From: Bolinopsis microptera
Lineage: Eukaryota > Ctenophora > Tentaculata > Lobata > Bolinopsidae
Direction: 5' to 3'
Assembly: GCF_026151205.1 (NCBI RefSeq)
Contig: NC_087072.1
Coordinates: 25,759,799-25,819,798 of the forward strand
DNA length: 60,000 nucleotides
Position numbers and translations under genes: made by a program. Positions 36,959-46,960 of the stretch are shown here, in pieces. The notes under the pieces are model-generated. The model was not told the DNA's origin. It searched no databases and saw only the letters and a program-made list of their open reading frames with translations. The number at the start of each line of letters is the position of its first letter. Position 1 is the stretch's first letter.

Positions 36959-38722
36959 GATGGAACAGCTATACCACCCCTTAAGCTGTTTATGGATGAT
37001 AGCTGCCTTACCACGGCTAAAATGGTAGATATGCAAACCCTGCTTGATGTTTATCAGGAGTTCGTTGTGTGGTCAAGGTTCAAGCTTAAGTCGTCTAAGT
37101 CTAGGGCACTAGTCTACCAGAAGGGAGTGACAGTGGAGTGGGTTGTAGAGAGTTCAGAAGGTAGTCAGGCGAGGTTGCAGCTTAGCGGGGAGGTGATCCC
37201 GAATGTATCTGAGAAACCAATCAAGTTTCTAGGGAGGTGGATTCGGGCAGAAGGAAAGGACAAAGCTATAATCGAGAAAACACACGAGGATCTTGTTACA
37301 TACCTCAGTAGACTCGATCTTAGCTCCCTCACCGGCCTGCAGAAATGTTGGGGGTATCAGTATATGGTCCTTCCAAAGATGAAGTGGCCACTTGCCATTT
37401 ATGATATCCCGATCAGCACTGTTTCTCGCTGGGAGCAAACAACTAACAGTCATCTCAGAAAATGGCTAGGAGTGGGACACACGCTTAGTAGCTCTTGCCT
37501 GTTTAGTCATTCATCCAGTGTTGCTCTCCCCATCGACAGCCTAACCGACACTTGGAAAGTAGAAAAGTGCCGTCTCTTGCAGTCATATCAAACATCTCAG
37601 GATGCTTTGATCAGAGCGGTGCAACCCCAGGTGCGGTCTGGGAGAGTTTGGAAGGCAGATGCTCAGCTTCACGAAGCTGAAAGAGACTTGGTGTGTGAGT
37701 CAGTGCGAGGTATGGTGCAACCTCTTAGTAGAGCGGGAATTGGTTTCGGTGATTGGAAGAAGCCCTGGGAGAAGATGTCAGAAAAGGAGCAGCAGAGGGA
37801 GGTGCTGGATAGGGTTAAGGAGAACATCAGGAAGGAAAGAGAGGTGCAGTTGGGTACGTTGGAGATGCAGTCCAGGTGGGGTAATTGGAGAGAGCTGGTG
37901 ACAAGGACTGACATGAGCTGGCACACGCTCTTCAAGTATGGGGACTCATTAATCGGTTTTCTGCTTAGTGCTGTGTATGGCACGCTTGTTACACCAGCTT
38001 TAGCATCCAAGTGGAGCGAGGATGAGGATGGGATGTGCAAGCTGTGTGGTGACAAGTTGGGAACTGTGCCGCATATTCTGGCTGGTTGTCCTGTGGCACT
38101 AAGTCAAGGGAGATACCGATGGCGCCACGATAAGGTGCTTAAACAAATAGCAGACCAAGTGAAATTCCATTGTGAGCGGAGAGTCAACAAGAGGAAGAGC
38201 TCTTGTGTCACTCGGAAAGCCATTGAGTTTGTTCCAGCAGGAGGGAGGTTTAAGGAGGTGAAGAGGTCGAAAGTCAGTGAGTTTGGGATTCTGAGTGGGG
38301 CCACTGATTGGATAGTATTAGCAGACCTGGATGAGCAGCTGAAATTCCCGTCGGATATAGCAACGACCAGATTAAGACCAGATTTGGTTCTTTTCTCGAA
38401 AGCTTCCAAGAGAGTAATCTGGTGGGAGCTTACAGTACCGTCGGAAGAGAGAATAGCTGCATCCCATGAGCTGAAGCTTGATCGGTATAACAGTCTACAA
38501 GCGGAAATACAAGCTAATGGGTGGTCATGTTTCAGCTTTGCTGTTGAGGTTGGTGCTAGAGGTGTGGTCGCAGCAAGTTTGGAGTGTGCATCAAGGAAGA
38601 TTGGTCTGACTGGGAGAGCCCTCAAGAAGTTGGTCAGAGATTGTGGGAAGGATGCAGCCCATTGTTCAAGATGGATTTATCTGCTGTCTAGGAAAAGAGA
38701 GTGGGAGATGAGAGCTGTTTGA
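36959..38722 (+). pseudogene. nested non-LTR retrotransposon with restriction-like endonuclease (5' truncated)
   Basis: The frame opens at the junction with GTAIPPLKLFMDDSC, the FMDD catalytic box of reverse transcriptase, so the element lacks all upstream RT motifs. It has about 587 codons with no stop. Later come the CCHC knuckle CKLCGDKLGTVPHILAGC followed by GRYRWRHDKVL, then RLRPDLVLF...WWELTVPSEERI, the PD-(D/E)xK restriction-like endonuclease typical of R2/R4-type elements. The frame is intact to the stop at 38722, with 543 bp of 3' UTR to 39265 and no poly(A). Different from, and only distantly similar to, the outer element. Confidence 0.85.
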
Positions 38723-39265
38723 GCTTTATGACTTCACCTAACAGCCAGAGGTGCCATAAGCTAACTCGTCGTAAATCGCGAGCTCTAGCAGGTATCCTCG
38801 GGTGATTGTCAGATCAGATGGTGGTCCAAGAGAGACTGCTGGGGCACCTGACAGAAAACCGTATCGCAATGAAAGCCCCGAAACGGTGTCAGGTTTGTGA
38901 CTGAAGATTCTGATCAAGCTCAGGGTTGAGTCTACACAGTGTCGCCACTTGCCGATGCCAGTTGATGCGAGAAGACACTGATGTAAGTGGGAAGTTATGT
39001 CTAAGAAACAGCGTGTGGTTCGGGTGCCGGTTGAACGCATGTAAAAGGGAGGGTATATCCGTATTTCGCTGCTAGTGATGCAGTCCTTAGCCCGGTAGCT
39101 AAGGCTTCCCCGTTTCTCGCTCATTTGTGCTCCGATGGGCTTGTGACCTCTGCGGGGGTCAAGTGCAGGATGAGGGACATGGCTGACCAGGAGAAGGTTG
39201 TTTTTGGGAGATAGAGTAAGGTTGGTTTGGTGTTGTGCCTTCGCAGTTTAACTGTATCTTTACTC
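38723..39265 (+). other. 3' UTR of the nested retrotransposon
   Basis: Non-coding tail between the endonuclease stop and the second copy of the 240-bp repeat. It ends ctgtatctttactc with no A tail, as in several R2-like families. Confidence 0.65.
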
Positions 39266-40319
39266 TACACCATTAGAGAGAAGAACGGTTGCGCTACCCG
39301 TACGATGTGGGGGACTAGGCATACCAGTTTTATCAAAGTTGGCATCAGAGGAGTATAAAACATCCATGGAAGTGACTAAGTCCTTAGTAAAGGCCATGGC
39401 CGGAATTGAAACGGATATAGATCATGATTCCGAGTCGCTGAAAGAAATTCTAAAAGTGAGGGCAGAAAAGCATGAATTAGAATACACGTTAATCTGCAAT
39501 GAAAGCAGTGATAGATCTACACGTGCAATTAATCAGGCAAGAGAAAAAGGAAGCTCAAGTTGGTTGACTGTCCTACCTCTTAAGTCTTATGGGTTCACAT
39601 TGAACAAAGGGGAATTCAGGGATAGTCTACTTCTTCGATATAACAAAGACCTTCCACGATTACCTCAATCCTGTGTTTGTGGGGCCAAAATGGACATCAA
39701 CCATGCTCTAAACTGTCCAAGAGGAGGCTACATCATCATCCGCCACAACTCAGTTAGGGATTTCATAGCCAAACAACTATCAACTGTTTGCAAAGACGTA
39801 GAATGTGAGCCCAACCTACAGACTTTAGACGGGGAGACTTTCTCAACAAGTACCACACTAACAGGAGACAATGCCCACCCTGACGTCCGTGCCAGGGGAT
39901 TCTATCGTCCGGGACAGAACTCCTATTTCGACATAAAGTTTCTCAATCCCAATTCTGAGTCTTATCTCTCATCATCAACAGAAAAAATATACGAGAGAGC
40001 AGAGACTCAGAAGCGGAGGTTATACAACGAGAGAATTCTGAATGTAGAACATGGGAGTTTCTGTCCACTGGTGTACTCTGTCACGGGTGGCAGCGGGCCA
40101 GAAGCGAGAACATTCTTTAGATTATTGTGTGAGAAAATAGCATATAAAACTCAACAAAATTATTCAGATGTTGTAAATTTTTTAAGATGTAAACTATCAT
40201 TTATTATCAGGAAGCTGGTTCTCCTGTGTATAAGAGGAACCAGATCTTCTGTCAATTCAGTTGACAAAAGTTGTGAAAGCGACTTTGAGTTCGCATGCTT
40301 TGTATCAAAGCTTAGCTAA
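39266..40319 (+). pseudogene. outer retrotransposon, CCHC and endonuclease part
   Basis: Resumes the outer frame after the duplicated 240 bp. It reads GSSSWLTVLPLKSYGFTLNK, then CVCGAKMDINHALNC (CCHC), RHNSVRDFIAKQL, HPDVRARGFYRPGQ and YFDIKF (PD...D of a restriction-like endonuclease), and LLCIRGTRS near the end. The stop is at 40319. Joined to 36167-36958 across the insertion, the frame is otherwise uninterrupted, so the copy was young when it was hit. Confidence 0.85.
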
Positions 40320-40428
40320 TTATGAGTCCTATGGACTCAATTAATTGATGATTGAAATCTGGTCGATATACATTGTTGTAAATTATATTGTTATATATTA
40401 TTCTATTTGTTTTCCAAAAAAAAGAAAA

Positions 40429-40444
40429 GTTTTGAGGTACATCA
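40429..40444. repeat. 16-bp target-site duplication, right copy
   Basis: gttttgaggtacatca after the A-rich 3' end of the outer retrotransposon (aaaaaaaagaaaa). Pairs with 36151-36166. Confidence 0.85.
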
Positions 40445-40596
40445 ACACAAAATTCTGAAATTAAGAAAAAGTTCAGACAATTGTCTACAGACCAGTTTTT
40501 GAATTTTGTAATTCCGATATTCAGAAGTAAAGTTGATTTCATCATAAAATACACATAAAATTTCAAACACGCCAATAATTCTGACACCCTGCTGTA

Positions 40597-41145
40597 TCAG
40601 CTGGCGTACAGATGATGGAATGATGTAACTGGGAATGATCGGAGTGTGCGATTATTTTACGATCGTAATTAAAAGCACTGTATTAAAAGCACTTTATTTA
40701 ATTGGATAATTAAGCGTGGATATGATCTAGATTTTCTGGGAGTGACTGACTTCAAACTCCGACAATATTTCGTAGGCAAAAATGTAAATATTCAATCAAA
40801 TCAAGTTAGAAAGGGACTAGGGTTATAGAGTAGGGTACATAGATTTAATTTCTAATAAACTTCCCTCATGAAATTACTACATAAGCACATTTTGAATTGT
40901 TATGGAGTTTCTGGAGCGCGCAATGAAATTAATGTTATGAATGCTACGAAATTTCAGTTTGCTCAAAAACAATTTGTTGGCGCTCGATTGATTTTGTCGC
41001 GCGCAGTAACTCACGTGCTATTCGAATGCATCCAGGAGTGGGGGGGGAGGGGGGGCTAGCTAGAGTATTGACAGCTTTTGGGAGAACATACCAGAGTGCT
41101 CCAGCTCTAACTGCGAATGAATTGTCGTAGCTGATGCTTTTTTGT
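40597..41145. other. kinase intron 6, no feature
   Basis: AT-rich unique sequence. G-rich from 41040. No exon recognised. Confidence 0.5.
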
Positions 41146-41965
41146 GAGAGATGTTGGGGGGGGGGGGGGGGGGGGGGGGGGGGTTGTTGCCTTATGTTTT
41201 GTGAGAGATGTTGGGGGGTGTTACCTTATGTTGGGGGGGGGGGGGGGGGGGGGTGTTACCTTATGTTGGGGGGTGTTACCTTATGTTGGGGGGATGTTAC
41301 CTTATGTTGGGGGGATGTTACCTTATGTTGGGGGGTTGTTACCTTATGTTGGGGGGGTGTTACCTTATGTTGGGGGGGGGGGGGTTGTTACCTTATGTTG
41401 GGGGGGGGGGTGTTACCTTATGTTGGGGGGGGGGTGTTACCTTATGTTGGGGGGGGGGGGTGTTACCTTATGTTGGAGGGGGGGGGTTGTTACCTTATGT
41501 TGGGGGGGGGGGTGTTACCTTATGTTGGGGGGGGGTTGTTACCTTATGTTGGGGGGGGGGTTGTTACCTTATGTTGGGGGGGGGGGTTGTTACCTTATGT
41601 TGGAGGGGGGGTGTTACCTTATGTTGGGGGGGGGGGGTGTTACCTTATGTTGGAGGGGGGGGGGTTGTTACCTTATGTTGGGGGGGGGGGGTGTTACCTT
41701 ATGTTGGGGGGGGGTTGTTACCTTATGTTGGGGGGGGTTACCTTATGTTGGGGGGGGGGGTTGTTACCTTATGTTGGAGGGGGGGTGTTACCTTATGTTG
41801 GGGGGGGGGGGGTGTTACCTTATGTTGGAGGGGGGGGGGGGTGTTACCTTATGTTGGGGGGGGTGTTACCTTATGTTGGGGGTGTGGGTGTTACCTTATG
41901 TTGGGGGGGGGGGGGTGTTACCTTATGTTGGGGGGGTGTTACCTTATGTGGGGGGTGTGGGTTTT
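41146..41965. repeat. G-run array, about 30 units
   Basis: Units of gttaccttatgttgg followed by G runs of 5-18 bases, so unit length varies from 20 to 33. All plus-strand frames stay open and encode glycine-rich peptides that I do not regard as real. Dense G-quadruplex potential on the coding strand of the kinase intron. Confidence 0.95.
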
Positions 41966-42205
41966 GTCCTATATTTGAATACTCCAAGAACCTTACGTGC
42001 CTTGTTAACCACGATATTGCTATGTGGTGTCCACATGTTGACTCCTATATTTTGTATAGTTTTTAACCTCACTCAAAAATTACATTTCTTCTGAAAATGT
42101 TTAAGAGGCAGATATTCTTAAGCAAACAAGGGTACAAACAACTTCAAACTTGTTTTCGTGCAACTTGAATATGGGAAAAATTTTTAACTGATCTAAAATT
42201 CTCAG

Positions 42206-42328
42206 GTCAAGAACGCCCTGAAAATATACTTCAACCCACTTGGTCGGTCCGGCATTGAGGGATTTTTGAGAGAGCTTGAAAACGTGACTCAATTATTAGA
42301 GGAGTCAACTTACTTCAAGGAACATGAG
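42206..42328 (+). CDS. ITPK: inositol-trisphosphate 3-kinase, exon 7
   Basis: 41 codons, phase 0 to 0, acceptor aaattctcag, donor GAG|GTCGGT. It reads VKNALKIYFNPLGRSGIEGF, then LRELENVTQLLEESTYFKEHE. This aligns with the helix REQVTEAFREF...YRDRLKAIRTTLE and FFKCHE of IP3 3-kinases. Confidence 0.92.
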
Positions 42329-42484
42329 GTCGGTAATGTAAAATATATATAGACATATAAACAGCTGATAATACAACGAAATAAACAGAATTAATAAACA
42401 TATATCAAATTAGTCCACTGCGAACCTACTAAATTACCAGTTTGCTGACTGTGTGTTGCTAATTAACGAATGTTTGTTCGTCAG

Positions 42485-42724
42485 TTTGTCGGTACGTCGC
42501 TCCTCTTTGTGTACGACAGAGAACGAGTTGGTATCTGGTTGATAGACTTTGGCAAGACTACGGAAATAAGCGAGCTGGTAGAGGGCGGTCAGATAACACA
42601 CGATAAACCCTGGGAGCTGGGGAACTACGAGGACGGATACTTCTTCGGACTGCGCAGTCTCCTTACGGTACGACCCGGGTTTCGCTGTAAAGGAAATTTA
42701 ATAAAGATCCTAAATTTGACATAG
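42485..42724 (+). CDS. ITPK: inositol-trisphosphate 3-kinase, last exon
   Basis: Acceptor gttcgtcag, phase 0. It reads FVGTSLLFVYDRERVGIWLI, then DFGKTTEISELVEGG, KPWELGNYEDGYFFGL and RSLLT. It contains the family's SLL box and the IDFGKT metal-binding motif, both intact. The frame runs to a TAG at 42722-42724 and adds VRPGFRCKGNLIKILNLT. Vertebrate enzymes end about 12 residues after the matching point, so this is probably the terminus. A GT at 42668 (ACG|GTACGA) could instead lead to a short further exon that I did not find. Confidence 0.88.
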   Translation, partial: FVGTSLLFVYDRERVGIWLIDFGKTTEISELVEGGQITHDKPWELGNYEDGYFFGLRSLLTVRPGFRCKGNLIKILNLT

Positions 42725-42869
42725 TTTGTAAATTTGATATAAATTTTAAATTTAATAAAGATTTTAATTTGATAAAATATGTTTCCCAGAGATCACAAAG
42801 TCACATTCATTATCTGCTGTCATATAACATACATTCATATAACATAATATCTACTGTCATATATATCCC

Positions 42870-43261
42870 TCAATCAGCTTGAGAACTAGTGCCGGTATAT
42901 CAGCTTGGGAACTAGTGCCGGTATATCAGCTTGAGAACTAGTGCCGGTATATCAGCTTGAGAACTAGTGCCGGTATATTAGCTTGAGAACTAGTGCCGGT
43001 ATATCAGCTTGGGAACTAGTGCCGGTATATTAGCTTGAGAACTAGTGCGGGTATATTAGCTTAAGAACTAGTGCCGGTATATCAGCTTGAGAACTAGTGC
43101 CGGTATATTAGCTTGAGAACTAGTGCCGGTATATTAGCTTGAGAACTAGTGCCGGTATATTAGCTTGAGAACTAGTGCCGGTATATCAGCTGAGAACTAG
43201 TGCCGGTATATCAGCTTGAGAATAGTGCCGGTATATCAGCTTGAGAACTAGTGCCGGTATA
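42870..43261. repeat. 26-bp array, left clean block
   Basis: Units of gtatatcagcttgagaacta + gtgccg, with tatatta and tatatca forms interspersed. Confidence 0.96.
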
Positions 43262-44770
43262 TTAGCCTGGGAAACTAGAGAACTAGACTAGTGCGGTATA
43301 TCAGCTTGAGAAACTGTGCCGGTAAAAAAGCTTGAGAACTGTGCCGGGATATCTTGAAACTATGCCGGGGTAAAATTACTTGAGAACTTGCCGGGATATT
43401 AGCTTGAGAACTAGTGCCGGGATACAAATGAAACTAGTGCGGGATTCGCTTGGAACTGTGCGGATAAAATTAGCTTGAGAAAATAGGCCGGTTAATTCAC
43501 TTGAAACTAGGCCGGTATATTAGATTGAGAATAGTGGGGGAAAAAAGCTTTAGAACTATGCCGGTTTTTCAAAATTGAGAAAATAGTGCCGGAAAAATCA
43601 CTTGAGAAAAAAGGCTGGTAATCGCTTAGAACTAGTGCCGGGATTAGCTTGAGAAACTTGCCCCTATATTAGCTTGGAAAGTTTCCCCGGGATATTGCTT
43701 TTTAAAAATAGTTTTTTGGTTATTTTTGAGACTGTTTTCCCTATTTAGCTTTAAACGTGGGGGCCGGATACTCTTGAGAACTAATTCGGTTAAAAATTGC
43801 TAAAACTAGTGCGGGTAAAAAATTAGCTTGAAACTAAGCGGAAAAACAGCTTTTAGAAATAGTGCCGTATATCAACTTGAAACTATGCCTTTTATATTAA
43901 ACTGAAACTAGTGCCCCGGGATAAGCTTGAGAACTAGTGCCGGTATATCTTTGAGAACTAGGGCCGGGATATCAGTTAAACTAGTGCGGTATTCCCCGCT
44001 TTTTAAAAGTGCCCCGGTATATCAGCTTAGAAATAGTGCCCCTATATTGTTGAGAACTATTCGGATATTTTGCTTGAGAAAAAATGGCCGGTAAATTAAG
44101 TTGAGAATAGTCCTTTTAAAAAATTTGGATATGGGTTAAAGTTGGGAATAGGGGTTATAGTTTAAAATTGGGGAAAATTTTTTGAATTTTTGTTTGGGAA
44201 ATTTGAAATATGCTGGTGTTCAGCTTGGAAAAAGTGCCTTAATTTTGCTTGAGAACAAATGCCGGTTTTTAGCTTTTTAGAAATAGTGCCGGGGAATCAG
44301 CTTTTAAACTAGTGTGGGTATATTAGCTTAGAACAGTTATATATTAGTTAAAAATTTCCAAAACCTTGAGAAATAGGCGGTTATCACTTGGAACAAAATG
44401 CCGGTAAAAAAGCTTGAAAAAAGGCCGTAAAAAAGTGAGTTTGTGCCCCTAAAAAACACTTTAAACATTTCCCGGAAAAATTACTTTGGGAAAAATTTGG
44501 TTCCAATTTTGGAAAAATAGTCCCGGAAAATTACTTAAAACTAGGCCGGTAAAATCAGCTTGGAAACTAGTCCGGTATACAGCTAGAACTGTGCGGGTAA
44601 AAACTTAGAACTAGTGTCAGTTTAAAAGCTTGAGAAACTAGTCATATTTACTTAGAAACTATGCCCTAAATTAGGCTTGAAATAGTGCCGGTATTTACTT
44701 GAAACAAGTCGTATATAGCTTGAGAATATGCAGTATATTAGCTTGAGACCCTAACAATAACTTAAAGTGC
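43262..44770. repeat. 26-bp array, degraded central zone
   Basis: The same unit throughout but with very frequent indels, homopolymer expansion and substitutions. Clean units flank it on both sides, the same pattern as in the 37-bp satellite at 18836-20320. Confidence 0.8.
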
Positions 44771-45877
44771 CGGAAAATTACTTGAAAACTAGTGCAGTTA
44801 TTAGCTTGAGAACTAGTGCAGATATATTAGCTTGAGAACTAGTGCCGGTATATTAGCTTGAGAACTAGTGCCGGTATATCAGCTTGAGAACTAGTGCGGT
44901 ATATCAGCTTGAGAACTAGTGCCGGTATATTAGCTTGAGAACTAGTGCCGGTATATCAGCTTGAGAACTAGTGCCGGTATATCAGCTTGAGAACTAGTGC
45001 GGGTATATTAGCTTGAGAACTAGTGTCAGTATATTAGCTTGAGAACTAGTGCCGGTATATTAGCTTGAGAACTAGTGCCGGTATATTAGCTTGAGAACTA
45101 GTGCCGGTATATTAGCTTGAGAACTAGTGCCGGTATATTAGCTTGAGAACTAGTGCCGGTATATCAGCTTGAGAACTAGTGCCGGTATATCAGCTTGAGA
45201 ACTAGTGCCGGTATATCAGCTTGAGAACTAGTGCCGGTATATTAGCTTGAGAACTAGTGCCGGTATATTAGCTTGAGAACTAGTGTCGGTATATCAGCTT
45301 GAGAACTAGTGCCGGTATATTAGCTTGAGAACTAGTGCCGGTATATTAGCTTGAGAACTAGTGCCGGTATATTAGCTTGAGAACTAGTGCCGGTATATCA
45401 GCTTGAGAACTAGTGCCGGTATATTAGCTTGAGAACTAGTGCCGGTATATTAGCTTGAGAACTAGTGCCGGTATATCAGCTTGAGAACTAGTGCCGGTAT
45501 ATTAGCTTGAGAACTAGTGCCGGTATATTAGCTTGAGAACTAGTGCCGGTATATCAGCTTGAGAACTAGTGCCGGTATATTAGCTTGAGAACTAGTGCCG
45601 GTATATTAGCTTGAGAACTAGTGCCGGTATATTAGCTTGAGAACTAGTGCCGGTATATCAGCTTGAGAACTAGTGCCGGTATATCAGCTTGAGAACTAGT
45701 GCCGGTATATTAGCTTGAGAACTAGTGCCGGTATATCAGCTTGAGAACTAGTGCCGGTATATTAGCTTGAGAACTAGTGCCGGTATATCAGCTTGAGAAC
45801 TAGTGCCGGTGTATTAGCTTGAGAACTAGTGCCGGTATATCAGCTTGAGAACTAGTGCCGGTATATTAGCTTGAGAA
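44771..45877. repeat. 26-bp array, right clean block
   Basis: About 42 near-identical units of the 26-bp repeat, ending at gcttgagaacaacatacatg. Confidence 0.97.
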
Positions 45878-45908
45878 CAACATACATGCTACATGAAGAG
45901 GTCTCCTC

Positions 45909-46396
45909 CTAGTCGAACATGTTCCTCCATTCCACTCGCTTTAGCGCCAACTGTTTTACTGCATCTCTGCTGATGTTATCGACACCTGTAAATTCAGCTG
46001 CATCCTCGAGTACACAGGCCATCCAGCCTTTGCGGGGTCGTCCTCTCAGTCTATTTCCATAGTTTGGTTTCCAATCCAGTAAAAAATTGGGAAACCGTGT
46101 CTCTGGCATTCTGACAACATGTCCGTACTCCGTACCACCTTAGTCTAGCCGAACCGATGAAAGTTTCAATAGACTTGATTCCAGCACGCCTGAGAACTTC
46201 TTCATTGGAGACGTGGAAGAACCACTTTATCTTCAAGATTCTTCTCAGGGAGGTTAGATGGAAGACCTCAAACCGTTTCATCTGCTTCTTTGTTGTGTTC
46301 CAGACTTCAGCTCCATATAACAGAATGGTAATAACAGCAGCCTTGTAGATACGGATCTTGGTGGGCGTTCTTATAGTTCGACTGTTCCATATCTTC
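45909..46396 (-). pseudogene. LINE fragment, C-terminal end of reverse transcriptase ORF
   Basis: The minus strand reads RTPTKIRIYKAAVITILLYG, AEVWNTTKKQMKRFEVFHL, TSLRRILKIKW and RAGIKSIETFI, then RLRWYG, then after a frame change GHVVRMPETRFPNFLLDW and LRGRPRKGWMACVLEDA to a stop at 45909. This is the conserved tail of LINE polyproteins (the yGaEtW, LR..L.I.W and RLRW.GHV.R motifs). The frame break comes from a 7-bp tandem duplication (tacggag) at about 46122-46135. The 5' part is missing. Confidence 0.85.
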
Positions 46397-46481
46397 CAGG
46401 AGCTGAAGATGCAGTGTCCACACTGTTCACAACTACAGGAGCTGAAGATGCAGTGTCCACACTGTTCACAACTGAAGTATA
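46397..46481. repeat. 40-bp two-copy duplication at the LINE 5' junction
   Basis: caggagctgaagatgcagtg + tccacactgttcacaact occurs twice in tandem (46398-46475). Confidence 0.88.
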
Positions 46482-46495
46482 GTAACCATGGTAAC
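46482..46495. promoter_or_regulatory. perfect RFX X-box palindrome, copy 1
   Basis: GTAACCATGGTAAC fits the RFX consensus GTNRCC-N0-3-RGYAAC on both half-sites. The surrounding 21 bases, atagtaaccatggtaacgcgc, recur at 49014-49034. No start exon is recognised beside this copy. Confidence 0.7.
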
Positions 46496-46722
46496 GCGCT
46501 ACTAATACTACACATTCTGATAGTGATAATCAGTTGATTAACGTGTTTCTCTCAATTTGTCGTAGTAAAGTAGTATATAATGTGTAGTGCTTTACAGCTG
46601 GAGATATTTCTCGTTCTATTTGATTAATCAAGCTCTCTCTCGGTGTCTCAGAGCGCTCTCTTGCTTGTGTTCTCAGCACTTTCTAACTTCCTAACGTCTT
46701 CTCAAGCCTTCACATGCCTCCT

Positions 46723-46960
46723 TTCTCTTGATAGCCTTCACATGCCTCCTTTCTCTTGATAGCCTTCACATGCCTCCTTTCTCTTGATAGCCTTCACATG
46801 CCTCCTTTCTCTTGATAGCCTTCACATGCCTCCTTTCTCTTGATAGCCTTCACATGCCTCCTTTCTCTTGATAGCCTTCACATGCCTCCTTTCTCTTGAT
46901 AACCTTCACATGCCTCCTTTCTCTTGATAGCCTTCACATGCCTCCTTTCTCTTGATATTC
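46723..46960. repeat. 28-bp array
   Basis: Nine units of atagccttcacatgcctcct + ttctcttg. Confidence 0.95.

Larger units (their letters stand above)
35688..40594. mobile_element. Tc1/mariner-type MITE (about 629 bp) split by a retrotransposon
   Basis: Inverted ends CAGCAGGGTGTC...aattattggcg (35688) and cgccaataatt...GACACCCTGCTG (ending 40594), each beside TA (35686-35687 and 40595-40596). With the retrotransposon and one copy of its target duplication removed, the element is 35688-36166 plus 40445-40594. I find no transposase in those parts. Confidence 0.72.

Noticed and set aside
41134-42094. Three overlapping glycine-rich open frames of 256-316 codons
   Set aside because: All three plus-strand frames are open at once because the G-run repeat lacks stops. 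They lie in the intron between kinase exons 6 and 7, with no codon bias and no acceptor/donor structure.
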